Positions 49,735-58,461 of a stretch of DNA of 58,461 nucleotides are shown in pieces; the first letter of the stretch is position 1, and every line of letters begins with the position of its first letter. This DNA is from an uncultured Eubacteriales bacterium (GTDB lineage Bacteria; Bacillota; Clostridia; Christensenellales; Aristaeellaceae): assembly GCA_902778055.1 (NCBI GenBank), contig CACYWL010000015.1, forward strand, positions 1 through 58,461, written 5' to 3'. The notes beneath the pieces are model-generated. The model did no database searches, was not told where the DNA came from, and saw only the letters and a list, made by a program, of their open reading frames with translations. Position numbers and translations under genes: made by a program.

Positions 49735-50967
49735 TCAGTCCGCGCCGGCCAGGGCGTCATACATGGCGTCGAAGGAGGTTTTGATTTCTCCCTTTTCGGT
49801 CAGCAGCCCGCCGTAGGTGCTGTTCAGCTTCCAGACATATTCATTCCAGGCGTTGGGGGTCACATCACTGACGCCCCAGACGGTGACGCTGGTCAGCGCA
49901 TCCCGGCCGATTTTCCCATTGATTCCCGCGAGCATATCGAACATCCGTCCGTAGAAGGCGGCATGCTCGGCGGACCGCTCCGCCTCATAGTTCCGGAGAG
50001 CCATCTCGGTGATGTGCACCTCCAGGCCCAGATCGGCGAAGGCCCGGATGCTGGCCTCGGTGTTCGCGATCAGATCGTCGCTGAGGCAGCCCGCCTGCTG
50101 CCCGTAGCCGCCCATGTAGCCCTGCATGCCGATGCCGTCGATCAGCTTCCGGGGCGCGCCGGACTCGTCCTTCGCGAAGGAATTGATCTTTTCCACGAGA
50201 ACCTTCGCGGCGGCGCGCTTGGCGGGATAGAGCATGTTGAAGTCATTGTAGAAGAGGCGGATATCCGCGCCGAGAGCTTCCGCGGCGTTGCGGGCGAAGA
50301 GGAAAGAATATTCCACATAATCCTCGCCGATGTACTGATAGAACACATTCGGCTGACCGTTCCGGGTGGTGCGCAGCAGGGAGGGATCCCCGGCACGGTA
50401 CTCGGAGGCGCTGTCGCCCATGGCCTCGTTGACCACATCCCAGCAGTAGATCACGCCCGGGAACTCGGTTTCAAAATGGGTGACCACCTGGGTGATATAG
50501 CTTTCCAGCCGGGCGAGAAGCACCTCGCGGGAGGCGACGGGCTTCGCCTGATTGTAGTCCTCATGGAAGAACCATTCGGTCATGTATGCGTCCCAGGTCA
50601 GCACATGGCCGCGGACACCGACCCCGTGATCCCGGGCCCAGCCCACCATCTGATCCGCCAGGGTGAAGTTCATGCGGGGCATGCCGTCCTCGCTCTGCTG
50701 GCTGGCCCGCTGATCCAGGAGGGAGTATGCCTTGGTCTCGTTGGTGCAGGTCGTGGTGTTGAACTGGGAGGAAAGAAGCTCCAGATAGGCGGAATCCTGC
50801 AGCTGGTTCGGGCTGAGACAGAGACCGATTTTGAAGCCGGCCTTTTCCGCCAGATCCTTCAGGGCGGGCGTAAAGTCCTTCACGGAACGGGAACTGACCT
50901 CCGCCAGGGAGGGAAGGGCGAGGCAGACCAGAGAAACTGCAAGAAGAATTACGAAGAGATTTTTCAT
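49735..50967 (-). CDS. Exported glycoside hydrolase family 10 endo-1,4-beta-xylanase
   Basis: The 410-residue enzyme has a signal peptide (VILLAVSLVCLALPSLA) and a GH10 barrel. The acid/base E181 is in CWDVVNEAM and the nucleophile E321 in EVHITEMAL. GVRGHVLTWDAY carries the conserved His and Trp of the subsite -1. The lead-in KIGLCLSPNQLQD replaces the usual FxxxxGxAxxxxxL segment. Cut xylan would yield xylo-oligosaccharides. The ribosome site is AAAGGAAG. No carbohydrate-binding domain or cell-wall anchor is present. Confidence 0.93.
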   Translation of the reverse strand: MKNLFVILLAVSLVCLALPSLAEVSSRSVKDFTPALKDLAEKAGFKIGLCLSPNQLQDSAYLELLSSQFNTTTCTNETKAYSLLDQRASQQSEDGMPRMNFTLADQMVGWARDHGVGVRGHVLTWDAYMTEWFFHEDYNQAKPVASREVLLARLESYITQVVTHFETEFPGVIYCWDVVNEAMGDSASEYRAGDPSLLRTTRNGQPNVFYQYIGEDYVEYSFLFARNAAEALGADIRLFYNDFNMLYPAKRAAAKVLVEKINSFAKDESGAPRKLIDGIGMQGYMGGYGQQAGCLSDDLIANTEASIRAFADLGLEVHITEMALRNYEAERSAEHAAFYGRMFDMLAGINGKIGRDALTSVTVWGVSDVTPNAWNEYVWKLNSTYGGLLTEKGEIKTSFDAMYDALAGAD

Positions 50968-51066
50968 TTCAGACTTCCTTTCTGCGAAGTTTTATCTGCA
51001 GTGAACGGGAACAGCATGCGGCCATGCCCGCAGAACGGCCGCGCCTGGGGTGAGCGGGCAGCGGAG

Positions 51067-51486
51067 TTATTTTTTCAGCGCGGCAAGGAGCTGATCCTGC
51101 ACAGGAAGGCGCCGGCGCCGGGGATACTTTTTTTCATACCGGACCGCCATCGCACGGCGGCTTTCCTCCGGAAGGGACGGGATGACCGCAAGAGCATGAC
51201 GCTGAACAGCGACGAGCATCCAGCGCGCGTATTCGGGACCGGTCCAGCTCCCCTCGGCCTGAAAGAGGGCCTCCAGGAAATCCGCTTTCCCGTCCGCGTC
51301 CTCCAGTTCCGCGGCCTGCGCACAGAGAGCCGCAATCTTTTTATCCAGTTCGTCGTGGCAGGGAGCGTCCCCGGGGCGGCTGCCCATGCCCAGCAGGCCG
51401 TCGAAAAGCTTTCGGCCCTTCTGCAGCTCCTGCACCGCGGCCAGGTAATCTTGCAGAATCGCGTCCAAATCCTGTATGAGCTCCAT
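51067..51486 (-). CDS. Helical protein of unknown function
   Basis: A 139-residue soluble protein, mostly helical and charged, with a QDLDAILQDYLAAVQELQKG start, a KIAALCAQAAELED centre and a basic end (KKYPRRRRLP, LLAALKK). I do not recognise the family. It has an AAAGGAAAGGA ribosome site and stands 99 bases upstream of the xylanase on the same strand, with which it may be co-transcribed. Confidence 0.7.
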   Translation of the reverse strand: MELIQDLDAILQDYLAAVQELQKGRKLFDGLLGMGSRPGDAPCHDELDKKIAALCAQAAELEDADGKADFLEALFQAEGSWTGPEYARWMLVAVQRHALAVIPSLPEESRRAMAVRYEKKYPRRRRLPVQDQLLAALKK

Positions 51487-51618
51487 CAGCGTGCATCCTT
51501 TCCTTTTTTTCAGCCGCCCCGCCGGGCGGCTCAGCTTTCCCGCCTATATTGCCACGAAACAGGGGAAAACGCAAGCGCCTGCGTCGGAGCCAGGACAGAC
51601 AATGGCATGAAAACAAAG

Positions 51619-51636
51619 GTGAAACATTGTTTCCAC
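51619..51636. promoter_or_regulatory. Imperfect inverted repeat upstream of kdgF (possible operator)
   Basis: GTGAAAC and GTTTCCAC flank ATT, 20 bases before the kdgF -35 box. The half-sites resemble those of some LacI-type regulators, but the fit is loose and no regulator is encoded nearby. Confidence 0.25.
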
Positions 51637-51655
51637 ACAAACCATCCATGACTCC

Positions 51656-51685
51656 TTGAAATAGAAAGGCACTCCATGCTATGAT
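51656..51685 (+). promoter_or_regulatory. Promoter of kdgF
   Basis: TTGAAA (51656-51661), an 18-nt spacer and TATGAT (51680-51685). Confidence 0.75.
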
Positions 51686-51751
51686 ACATGCGAATTCGAC
51701 AAACAGGGACGCTTCCCGGACAGTGCGTGATATCATGATTGAGGAGAAGCT

Positions 51752-52096
51752 ATGAAAATTCCGGAAAGACATGAACAGTGGGTTTTCCATCAGGACACGC
51801 TGCCGCAGAAGGCGGCCGACGGGGTGACGAGGCGCGTGCTGGCCTATACCGATCAGCTGATGTGCGTCGAAAACCATTTTGAGAAGGGCGCTGTGGGCAG
51901 CGTTCACAGTCATCCGCACACGCAGATCACCTATGTGGTCTCGGGCGCGTTTGAGTTTACCATTGGCGATCAGACGAAGGTCGTGAAGGCCGGTGATTCG
52001 CTGCTGAAGGAGGACGGAGTCCGCCATGGCTGCGTCTGTCTGGAAAAAGGAATTCTGCTGGACATCTTCAACCCGGCCAGAGAGGATTTTCTCTGA
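51752..52096 (+). CDS. kdgF: KdgF-like cupin for unsaturated uronates
   Basis: KdgF turns the unsaturated uronates released from pectin or alginate into their linear keto form. The 114-residue single-cupin protein has the family's VLAYTDQLMCVENHFEKGAVG start and the metal ligands H52, H54, Q58 (HSHPHTQ) and H92 (VRHGCV), with an FNPAREDFL ending as in known KdgF proteins. The Gly-rich turn GDSLLKEDGV is normal. It starts behind GAGGAGA. It stands alone under its own promoter, and the other pectin enzymes are elsewhere in the window. Confidence 0.88.
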   Translation: MKIPERHEQWVFHQDTLPQKAADGVTRRVLAYTDQLMCVENHFEKGAVGSVHSHPHTQITYVVSGAFEFTIGDQTKVVKAGDSLLKEDGVRHGCVCLEKGILLDIFNPAREDFL

Positions 52097-52207
52097 TTGC
52101 TGTCATCGGACAGAAAAAAACGGACAGGATCGACGGCTTCCATCAGCTGAGCGGGGAGAATGAATCAGCTCCCGGCAAGACGGAAGAACCGTCCCCCTGT
52201 CTTATGA

Positions 52208-54688
52208 TCAGATAAACCGGCCGGTGATGCTTTCCGGGTTCTGACGGATTTCGTCGGGAGTGCCGCAGGCCACGATCCGGCCGCCGGCTTCGCCTCCGCC
52301 GGGGCCCATATCGATCAGATAATCGGCGCTGCGGATCACGTCCGTGTCATGCTCGATGACGACGACCGTCGCGCCGCGGTCCAGCAGGGAACGGAACACC
52401 TCCAGCAGGGTCTGAACATCCAGCGGGTGCAGGCCGATGGTGGGCTCGTCAAACACGAAGACGGAGTCCGACTGGGCCCGGCCCATTTCGCTGGCCAGCT
52501 TCAGCCGCTGGGCTTCCCCGCCGGAGAGCCCGGGGGTTTCCTCCCCGAGGGTCAGGTATCCGAGCCCGAGGCTCCGGAGCACCTCCAGCCTCGGGGCCAC
52601 ATTTTTCATTTCCCTGCAAAAACCGAGAGCGGTGCTGACATCCAGCGCCATCAGCTCCGGCAGGGATTTTTCCTCGCCGGATCTGATTCTGGTTTTGATC
52701 TGCCAGGCTTCCTTTCCGTACCGGGATCCCCTGCACTCCGGGCAGGGGATTTCCACATCCGGCAGGAACTGTACGTCCAGGCTGATGGAACCGGTTCCGT
52801 CGCAGACGGGGCAGCGGAGACTGCCGGTGTTGTAGGAGAAATCGCCGGCGCTGCGGCCGCGCTTTTTGGCATCGGAGCTGCGGGCGAAGATTTTACGGAG
52901 CTCATCGTGCACATTGGCATAGGTGGCAACGGTGGAGCGGACATTGATGCCGATGGGGGAGGCGTCGATCAGCTTGACATGACGGATGCCCTCCGCTTCG
53001 AGGCGGAGGACGTGCTCCGGCAGGCTTTCGCCGGAGGTCATTCTGTCCAGCCCGGGAACGAGGCTTTCCAGCACCATCGTGGTTTTTCCGGAGCCGGACA
53101 CACCGGTGACCACGGTCAGCTTTCCCCTGGGAATCCGGACATCCAGGGGCTTTACCGTATGAATCGGCGCGGTCTGCATGCGGATGCAGCCCTCCGCGAA
53201 GAGATCGCCTTCCGTACGGTTCCGGACAGGGAGGGACTCCTTCAGGAACGGCGCGATCAGGGAATGGGGATTGGAGACAATCTGGGAGAGGGTTCCCTCC
53301 GCGATGACCTTTCCGCCGTCCGCTCCGGCGCCGGGCCCCATTTCGATCAGCCAGTCGGACTCCCGGAGAATCTGGATATCATGATCCACCAGGAGCACGG
53401 AATTGCCGTCGGCGATCAGATCGTGCATGACGCCGGTCAGCCCGACGATGTTGGCCGGGTGCAGCCCGATGGAGGGCTCATCCAGCACATAGAGCACCCC
53501 GGTCGTGCGGTTGCGCACCGCCCGGGCGAGCTGCATCCGCTGCCTTTCCCCGGTGGAGAGGGTGGAGGCCGCCCGGTCGAGGGTCAGATAGGACAGGCCG
53601 AGATCCATCAGGCGCTTCGCACCCCCCTGATAGGAGGCGCAGATGCTTCGGGCCATGGGCCGCATCTCCTCCGGCATGGCGCCGGGGACGCGGGCCACCC
53701 AGTCCAGGGATTCCGAGAGCGTCATTTCACAGACCTGGGCCAGGGTGAGGCCCATGATTTTCGGCGCGCGGGCCTTCTCGGAAAGCCGGGTGCCGCCGCA
53801 GTCCGGGCAGACGGAAAGGCGGAGGAATTTCTCCACGCGCTTCATGCCCTTCTCATCCTTGACCTTGGACAGCGCGTTTTCCACCGTATAGGTCGCGTTG
53901 AAATAGGTGAAGTCCATTTCCCCCGCGGCGCCGCTGGTCTGATTCTGATAAATCATATGGCGCTTGACGGCGGGACCGTGGAAAACCATTTCCCGCTCCT
54001 TTTCCGTCAGATCCCGGAAGGGGACATCCGTCCGGACGCCCAGATCCCGGGCGATATCCTTCATCAGGGACCACATCAGCGTCTGCCAGGGGAGGACGGC
54101 GCCCTCGTCGATGGTCAGGGATTCATCCGGCACCAGAGTGGATTCATCCACCACATGGACGATGCCCGTTCCGTCGCAGCGGGGGCAGGCACCCTGGCTG
54201 TTGAAGGCCAGCTCCTCAGCACCGGGGCCGAAGAAGTGCTCGCCGCATTCGGGGCAGACCAGCTCCTGCTCCGCGGCGACCGCCATGGAGGGCGGAAGAT
54301 AATGCCCGTTCGGGCAGCGATGGCTGCCCAGACGGGAAAACATCAGCCGCAGGCTGTTGAGCAGCTCGGTCCCCGTACCGAAGGTGGAGCGGATGCCGGG
54401 CACCGCGGGCCGCTGATGCAGGGCGAGGGCGGCCGGGACATACAGCACATCGGTCACGTCCGCCCGGGCGGCCTGGGTCATGCGCCGGCGGGTATAGGTG
54501 GAGAGGGATTCGAGATAACGGCGGGAGCCCTCGGCGTACAGGACGCCCAGGGCGAGGGAGGATTTGCCGGAGCCGGAAACCCCGGCGATGCCGACGATTT
54601 TATGCAGAGGGATATCCACGTCAATATTCTTCAGGTTGTGAACCCTGGCTCCCCGAACCAGGATTTTGTCGGGGGTTTCATGCTGCAT
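52208..54688 (-). CDS. Class II UvrA-like ABC ATPase
   Basis: The 826-residue protein has the two UvrA ATPase domains, each with a zinc hook. Domain I shows Walker A GVSGSGKSS, zinc CPECGEHF and CPRCDGTG, signature STGERQRM and Walker B VLDEPSIGLHP. Domain II shows GVSGSGKTT, CPVCDGTG, CPECRGSR, LSGGEAQRL and VFDEPTIGLHP. It is shorter than housekeeping UvrA (about 940 residues) and lacks the UvrB-binding insert, which marks class II UvrA proteins linked to resistance to DNA-binding drugs. Not the main repair subunit. Confidence 0.92.
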   Translation of the reverse strand: MQHETPDKILVRGARVHNLKNIDVDIPLHKIVGIAGVSGSGKSSLALGVLYAEGSRRYLESLSTYTRRRMTQAARADVTDVLYVPAALALHQRPAVPGIRSTFGTGTELLNSLRLMFSRLGSHRCPNGHYLPPSMAVAAEQELVCPECGEHFFGPGAEELAFNSQGACPRCDGTGIVHVVDESTLVPDESLTIDEGAVLPWQTLMWSLMKDIARDLGVRTDVPFRDLTEKEREMVFHGPAVKRHMIYQNQTSGAAGEMDFTYFNATYTVENALSKVKDEKGMKRVEKFLRLSVCPDCGGTRLSEKARAPKIMGLTLAQVCEMTLSESLDWVARVPGAMPEEMRPMARSICASYQGGAKRLMDLGLSYLTLDRAASTLSTGERQRMQLARAVRNRTTGVLYVLDEPSIGLHPANIVGLTGVMHDLIADGNSVLLVDHDIQILRESDWLIEMGPGAGADGGKVIAEGTLSQIVSNPHSLIAPFLKESLPVRNRTEGDLFAEGCIRMQTAPIHTVKPLDVRIPRGKLTVVTGVSGSGKTTMVLESLVPGLDRMTSGESLPEHVLRLEAEGIRHVKLIDASPIGINVRSTVATYANVHDELRKIFARSSDAKKRGRSAGDFSYNTGSLRCPVCDGTGSISLDVQFLPDVEIPCPECRGSRYGKEAWQIKTRIRSGEEKSLPELMALDVSTALGFCREMKNVAPRLEVLRSLGLGYLTLGEETPGLSGGEAQRLKLASEMGRAQSDSVFVFDEPTIGLHPLDVQTLLEVFRSLLDRGATVVVIEHDTDVIRSADYLIDMGPGGGEAGGRIVACGTPDEIRQNPESITGRFI

Positions 54689-54893
54689 GGCTTTTCCGCC
54701 GCGGCGCGGGCCTGCTGCCCGCTGCGGGTCCTTTCCTCAGTTCTCTGCTTTCCGGAGAAATGCTCCGGGGTACAGGCTTGCAGAGAGAAAGTATATACCA
54801 AAGAGACCGTAAAAGCCATATACAGGCCGTCTCCATCTGCGCAATGCATCGCACGCGGCATGAACAGCCCGCAGGCTGATGCCGGAGCCGCGG

Positions 54894-57800
54894 CTATTTT
54901 TTTCTGAAGAGGAAGACGGCCAGGGAACCGGCACCCAGGAGAAGCAGGATGATCCAGAGAATCGGTTCGCTGATGTCACCGGTTGCGGGAACCGGCTGGG
55001 GCGAGAAGGTCGGCGTCGGTGCCGGTTCAGGCGATGGGGTGGGTACGGCCGTCGGCGTCGGCATGGGCGGCAGGGGAGGAACCGGGCGCCAGCGGGCCAC
55101 GTAGTGCCGGTCCCCGCGAGATCCGGCGGGCACGGAAACGGTTATTGTCCGCTCCTTCAGCCCCGTCCCGAGCCATCCGGAAAAGAGGTGGCCCTCCATG
55201 ATCGGGTTGTTCAGCGTAAAGGCATCGTCCTCACTGTAGAAAGCCGGATTCTGCTTTCCGTCCGGCAGCATGCCGCCGCCCAGATCATAGGACACTGCGT
55301 ACAGACCGTGGACCGTCCGGAAGGTGCCGAGGGCTTCCCCGTCCGCAAAGAGAACCCGGATCGTATGGCTGCCGGGCGCCAGGCTTCTCAGCCGATCCGC
55401 GTGCAGATACAGCTTCAGGCTGCCTTTCGCGCAGCTGTAGTCCAGCCCGCTCAGCGACTCCCCGTCGACAGAGACGGACTCAAAGAGGCCGAAGGTCCGG
55501 TCATCCCGGAGATTCCGGCTCACCGTGAAGGAGGCACCCTCCTCCGAAGCGGAGGACCAGGTCTGGCCGCTGCCCTCCGTAAAGGCATACCCGACTTTGT
55601 TCCAGGAGGCTGTCAGCGTCAGGCTGTTCAGAACCGGCTGACTGAAATCATACGGCGCATCCCCCAGCAGCCATCCGGCAAACTCATATCCGTCCTTCAG
55701 CGGATCGCGTTCCGGCTTTCTGGCCCGATCATTCCGCAGAACCGGCTGGGGAGAAGGGACGAGATATCCGCCGTCTCCCTCAAAGGTGACGATACAGACA
55801 TCCGCCGGCACCGTGCTGAAACGCGCGGTATAGACCGCGTCCCCGGTCAGGGGCGCCGGTTCCGGATCCCATCCGCAGAAATAATACTGCTCCTGGGTTC
55901 CCGGCTTCCGGGGTGTCGGACCGTTATACTGAGGAACGGACCGGTACGGGACATTCTCATCCTTCTCCAGGATGTTTCCGTCCTCATCCATCCAGGTCAC
56001 GGTGAAGAAACGAAGAACCTTTTCCCGGTACTGCGCCTGATAGCTCAGGCTGGCGCGGGCTTTCTCCTGCAGGGGAGGATCCCAGCCGATGAATTCATAT
56101 TCGTAGAATTCGGTCGACGGCCTCGACGGAGCCGGCCAGCTTGGTGAATAGGAAACAGGATTGTCTTCAGCGACCTTCGGATATCGCCCCAGCAGGCTGT
56201 TGTCCCAGTTCCGGAACTCGATCTGATAATACTTCTTCCAAATCGCATAGAACTGGTAATCCCGATCCATGGTAATCTGATGGAGCGTGTACAGACGATC
56301 GCTCTGGTACCATTTGGTATCCGGGTCCTCCGACCAGCCGGCGAAATCCATGCCTTCCGACTTCGGGAAGCCGGAGATGCCGATCATCGGGAGGGTATCC
56401 CCGCGATAACCGCTCATCGGGCTCTGGGGCATGGACTCGACAGGCCTGTCCGTATTGGCGTGAAAGGTCAGCCAGAATTGGTCATACTTAACCGGAATCA
56501 CCTTTTCGGCCTTTTTTTCCTCCATGTTGACGCCGATGACGCCGCGATAGCTGCTTTCACCCGTTTCCGCCTGGATCTGAAACCCCGTATAGGCCGGCAG
56601 GAACAGCGTCGCTTTTCCGTCCGCCCCGGTCCGGAAATAGGAATTCGCCTTTACGGACGTTTCCGTCGGCTTTCGGCCCTTATAATTCGGGGCTTCCGTG
56701 AGACCGATGTACGTGTTTGGAATCACGGTGCCCGGATCGTGCTGCCGAACGGCCTTCAGGTCGAGCCGCCAGGCCTTGTGAGGACAGATGGTGTCAGAGC
56801 TGTGAGGATTAAAGCCCAGGAAGTCGAAGTGCGGGTCGAAAATGATGTCTCCGTCCCCGTAGGTAAAGGAATGATAATACCGCCAGAGCCCGATGTCATA
56901 AATCGGAACATTGAAGGACCAGAGCGTCACGGAAAAAGGCGGCATGCCGAGCGTCACACCGAAGCTCCAGGACAATCCGTAGGAGATGCCTCCGTTCATG
57001 CATTTCCCGGCCTCGCACATATGCCAGGTGTTCACCTTGGCATCGGCCGCCTTGTTCTCTGAAGGGTTGCCGCCTTCATTGCCGCACATGCCGATTTTGA
57101 AATGAAAGCCGGGGTTCACGGACGGACCGATCCCGAGCACCACCACCTTGAACGGGCAGCCCGCGGACATTCCCGCGAAGAAATCCAGATCGCCGCTGGC
57201 CTGGACGATTTCGAACACCGGATCCTTCTGATCGGCATAGGCTTCGCCGTTGCCGTCCGGGCCGATCAGGATTTTCGCCTCGATCCTTCCGTCCTTCAGA
57301 TTGGAGGAAAACTCGCCCTTTCCGTTGACCCCGAGCTTCACGCCGATGGTAAAACACGGGCCTATCTCCGGGATTCCGAGCAGGGGAATGGAAACGGGGT
57401 CAAATTTGAGCGAAAGGTTCTTTGCGTTCAGCTTTCCGCCGAGATCCGAGATGCCGTAGTCCAGGCAGGCATAGATGACCATGGCGTCCCCGTGCAGCGG
57501 ATCCTTGTACACCTTGAGCTTCAGATGCGCATCCACCGTCATATGAAGATCGACCGCGTCCAGATAGGAAAAATCCTTTTTCTGATGTTGAATATAGGCG
57601 TCCTTGTCAATGCTGAAACCCTTGATTTTGTTGTAGATCCTCCTGAGGATTTCCTGTTTGAGGGAATCCGGGGCTCCTTCATCGATGAAGGTGCGGCCTT
57701 CCGTCATCGTGATCGCGGTTCCCTGTACGGACTCCACCGTGCCCAGCATGGGATACGAACCGTCGGAGGGCACGAAGCAGACGTCCGCTCCCGGAAGCAG

Positions 57801-58208
57801 GCCGGCGTCAGGTCCGGTGATCTCCCAGCGGGCCAGCTCCACGTCTCCGACGGCGGAAACGCCGGCCGCCTTCGCGCGGTAACCGTTTTTTTCCCGCAGC
57901 ACAGTCACATCATCGGCAAAAAGGATGTAGTCCCCAATTCCGCCGTCCGGCCGCCGGGAAAGGATCACCAGATGCGGATCCTTTTCGTCCAGCTCCGCAG
58001 GCGCGGGCGGCACGACGGGCTCCTCCAGGGCCGTCCCTACGGTAACATTGCCGAGACCGCTGATCGCCGCTTCCTGATGAAAGGAGGCCATCGCCTGCGC
58101 CGGCGTCTCCGAAGAGACTTCCGCCGCACCCAGCGCGGAGCAAAGCGGAAGAAAACAGAACAGAATGAACAGAAGCATTCTGAACGCGGTCTTTCGGATC
58201 ACGCGCAA
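54894..58208 (-). CDS. Large cell-wall-anchored surface protein with InlB-type repeats
   Basis: The 1104-residue protein has a signal peptide (MLLFILFCFLPLCSALG), a long N-terminal region of unknown fold (about 30-530), then several InlB-type repeats of 70-80 residues (patterns such as FAGWSEDPDTKWYQ, VTWMDEDGNILEKD, YFCGWDPEPAPLTG and YEFAGWLLGDAPYD). A Pro/Thr-rich wall-spanning stretch (about 1045-1070) leads to the sorting signal VPATGD at 1073-1078, a hydrophobic helix and RKK. It should be linked to peptidoglycan by a sortase. The start MRVIRKTAFRM lacks a strong ribosome site. A 12-bp palindrome lies 55 bases upstream. Confidence 0.87.
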   Translation of the reverse strand: MRVIRKTAFRMLLFILFCFLPLCSALGAAEVSSETPAQAMASFHQEAAISGLGNVTVGTALEEPVVPPAPAELDEKDPHLVILSRRPDGGIGDYILFADDVTVLREKNGYRAKAAGVSAVGDVELARWEITGPDAGLLPGADVCFVPSDGSYPMLGTVESVQGTAITMTEGRTFIDEGAPDSLKQEILRRIYNKIKGFSIDKDAYIQHQKKDFSYLDAVDLHMTVDAHLKLKVYKDPLHGDAMVIYACLDYGISDLGGKLNAKNLSLKFDPVSIPLLGIPEIGPCFTIGVKLGVNGKGEFSSNLKDGRIEAKILIGPDGNGEAYADQKDPVFEIVQASGDLDFFAGMSAGCPFKVVVLGIGPSVNPGFHFKIGMCGNEGGNPSENKAADAKVNTWHMCEAGKCMNGGISYGLSWSFGVTLGMPPFSVTLWSFNVPIYDIGLWRYYHSFTYGDGDIIFDPHFDFLGFNPHSSDTICPHKAWRLDLKAVRQHDPGTVIPNTYIGLTEAPNYKGRKPTETSVKANSYFRTGADGKATLFLPAYTGFQIQAETGESSYRGVIGVNMEEKKAEKVIPVKYDQFWLTFHANTDRPVESMPQSPMSGYRGDTLPMIGISGFPKSEGMDFAGWSEDPDTKWYQSDRLYTLHQITMDRDYQFYAIWKKYYQIEFRNWDNSLLGRYPKVAEDNPVSYSPSWPAPSRPSTEFYEYEFIGWDPPLQEKARASLSYQAQYREKVLRFFTVTWMDEDGNILEKDENVPYRSVPQYNGPTPRKPGTQEQYYFCGWDPEPAPLTGDAVYTARFSTVPADVCIVTFEGDGGYLVPSPQPVLRNDRARKPERDPLKDGYEFAGWLLGDAPYDFSQPVLNSLTLTASWNKVGYAFTEGSGQTWSSASEEGASFTVSRNLRDDRTFGLFESVSVDGESLSGLDYSCAKGSLKLYLHADRLRSLAPGSHTIRVLFADGEALGTFRTVHGLYAVSYDLGGGMLPDGKQNPAFYSEDDAFTLNNPIMEGHLFSGWLGTGLKERTITVSVPAGSRGDRHYVARWRPVPPLPPMPTPTAVPTPSPEPAPTPTFSPQPVPATGDISEPILWIILLLLGAGSLAVFLFRKK

Positions 58209-58262
58209 TCGCCTCCCTGCATGAGGGGAAATATCCCTGATACTTTACGATGCCACCGCAGC

Positions 58263-58274
58263 ACTGGATCCAGT
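58263..58274. promoter_or_regulatory. 12-bp perfect palindrome upstream of the surface-protein gene
   Basis: ACTGGATCCAGT reads the same on both strands and overlaps a reverse TATACT (58277-58272). A second inverted repeat, ATTCG-GA-CGAAT, lies at about 58284-58295. Either could be an operator; no regulator is known. Confidence 0.35.
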
Positions 58275-58371
58275 ATAACATACATTCGGACGAATTGCAT
58301 TATACAATTGGAAAAATGATCGGACCGCGGAAATTCCGGCCGGCACCATGTATTTATAATATACGCTCCCC

Positions 58372-58461
58372 TCACTCTTCCGCAGCCTCAATCGTCGCGG
58401 ACGCTCCTTGGAGCGGAGCGACCGCTTGTTTCGGCTGACTCGCTCGGGGCGCTTCTGCCTG
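58372..58461 (-). CDS. C-terminal end of an unidentified protein (partial)
   Basis: The reverse frame from the window edge is open for 29 codons and ends in TGA at 58374-58372. It reads AEAPRASQPKQAVAPLQ then GASATIEAAEE. The Ala/Pro/Gln-rich content suggests a low-complexity tail of a larger protein encoded mainly outside the window. The frame could be chance at this GC content. Confidence 0.4.
   Translation of the reverse strand, partial: QAEAPRASQPKQAVAPLQGASATIEAAEE

Noticed and set aside
52097..52207. Hairpins between kdgF and the UvrA paralogue as a terminator
   Set aside because: Weak stems such as GACGG/CCGTC are present, but none has a T run on either strand.
52349..54907. Forward open frame of 852 codons opposite the UvrA paralogue
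   Set aside because: The reverse strand shows all UvrA motifs, while the forward product has none and is rich in Gly, His and Arg.

Overview
The window reads as chromosome of a GC-rich Gram-positive anaerobe of the Clostridia. Supporting signs are consensus sigma-A promoters with 17-18 nt spacers, GGAGG ribosome binding sites with several TTG/GTG starts, a SAM-I riboswitch, a tRNA-sensing T-box leader, a class B sortase, an NfnAB-type bifurcating transhydrogenase and a clostripain-family protease. The spread of pectin-, galactan-, rhamnose- and xylan-directed enzymes suggests a plant-fibre niche such as rumen or gut. A Christensenellales/Aristaeellaceae-like lineage is my guess from gene style and is unverified. 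I saw no tRNA, rRNA, insertion sequence, phage gene or CRISPR array.

Region 1 (1-5.7 kb): end of tuf, a TSCPD-domain protein, a DEAD-box helicase and a cytoplasmic GH28 polygalacturonase run forward. metK runs in reverse behind a complete promoter and SAM-I riboswitch. A small CxxC-x17-CxxC zinc-ribbon gene in reverse sits behind a perfect promoter and a leader of about 250 nt that looks like a structured RNA.

Region 2 (5.7-21.5 kb): araD (reverse), a class B sortase, a HerA/DUF853-like ATPase with a Pro/Ala-rich tail, MscL with a zinc ribbon, nfnA-nfnB, a YitT-family membrane protein, a metallophosphoesterase with a cytosolic ParB-N/BMP fusion (reverse), a heterodimeric ABC exporter pair, and an acyltransferase (reverse).

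Region 3 (21.6-29.2 kb): a T-box leader, most consistent with tRNA-Ile or tRNA-Val, precedes an XRE-cupin-acyl-CoA ligase fusion. This suggests that activation of a branched-chain carboxylic acid is tied to branched-chain amino acid supply. A Nudix hydrolase, a GH20 glycosidase and RecD2 follow.

Region 4 (29.3-43.3 kb): an exported/accessory block with a lipase-like hydrolase, a CapA-like protein, a 1342-residue C11 protease, a BspA-type LRR protein, a decayed LysR-like fragment, an XRE/P-loop/CYTH fusion overlapping a secreted GH30, an SH3-like exported protein, 5-formyl-THF cyclo-ligase (reverse) and a GH78-like rhamnosidase.

Region 5 (43.5-58.5 kb): a membrane protein, uvrC and a conserved small gene, an M20 dipeptidase, an ABC-F protein with one degenerate ATP site, a secreted GH10 xylanase (reverse), a small hypothetical (reverse), kdgF, a class II UvrA paralogue (reverse), a 1104-residue surface protein with a VPATG-type sorting signal (reverse), and the tail of one more reverse gene at the edge. 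The sortase at 6.6 kb is a candidate partner for that surface protein. GH28, GH78 and KdgF would act inside the cell on pectin fragments released by exported enzymes.
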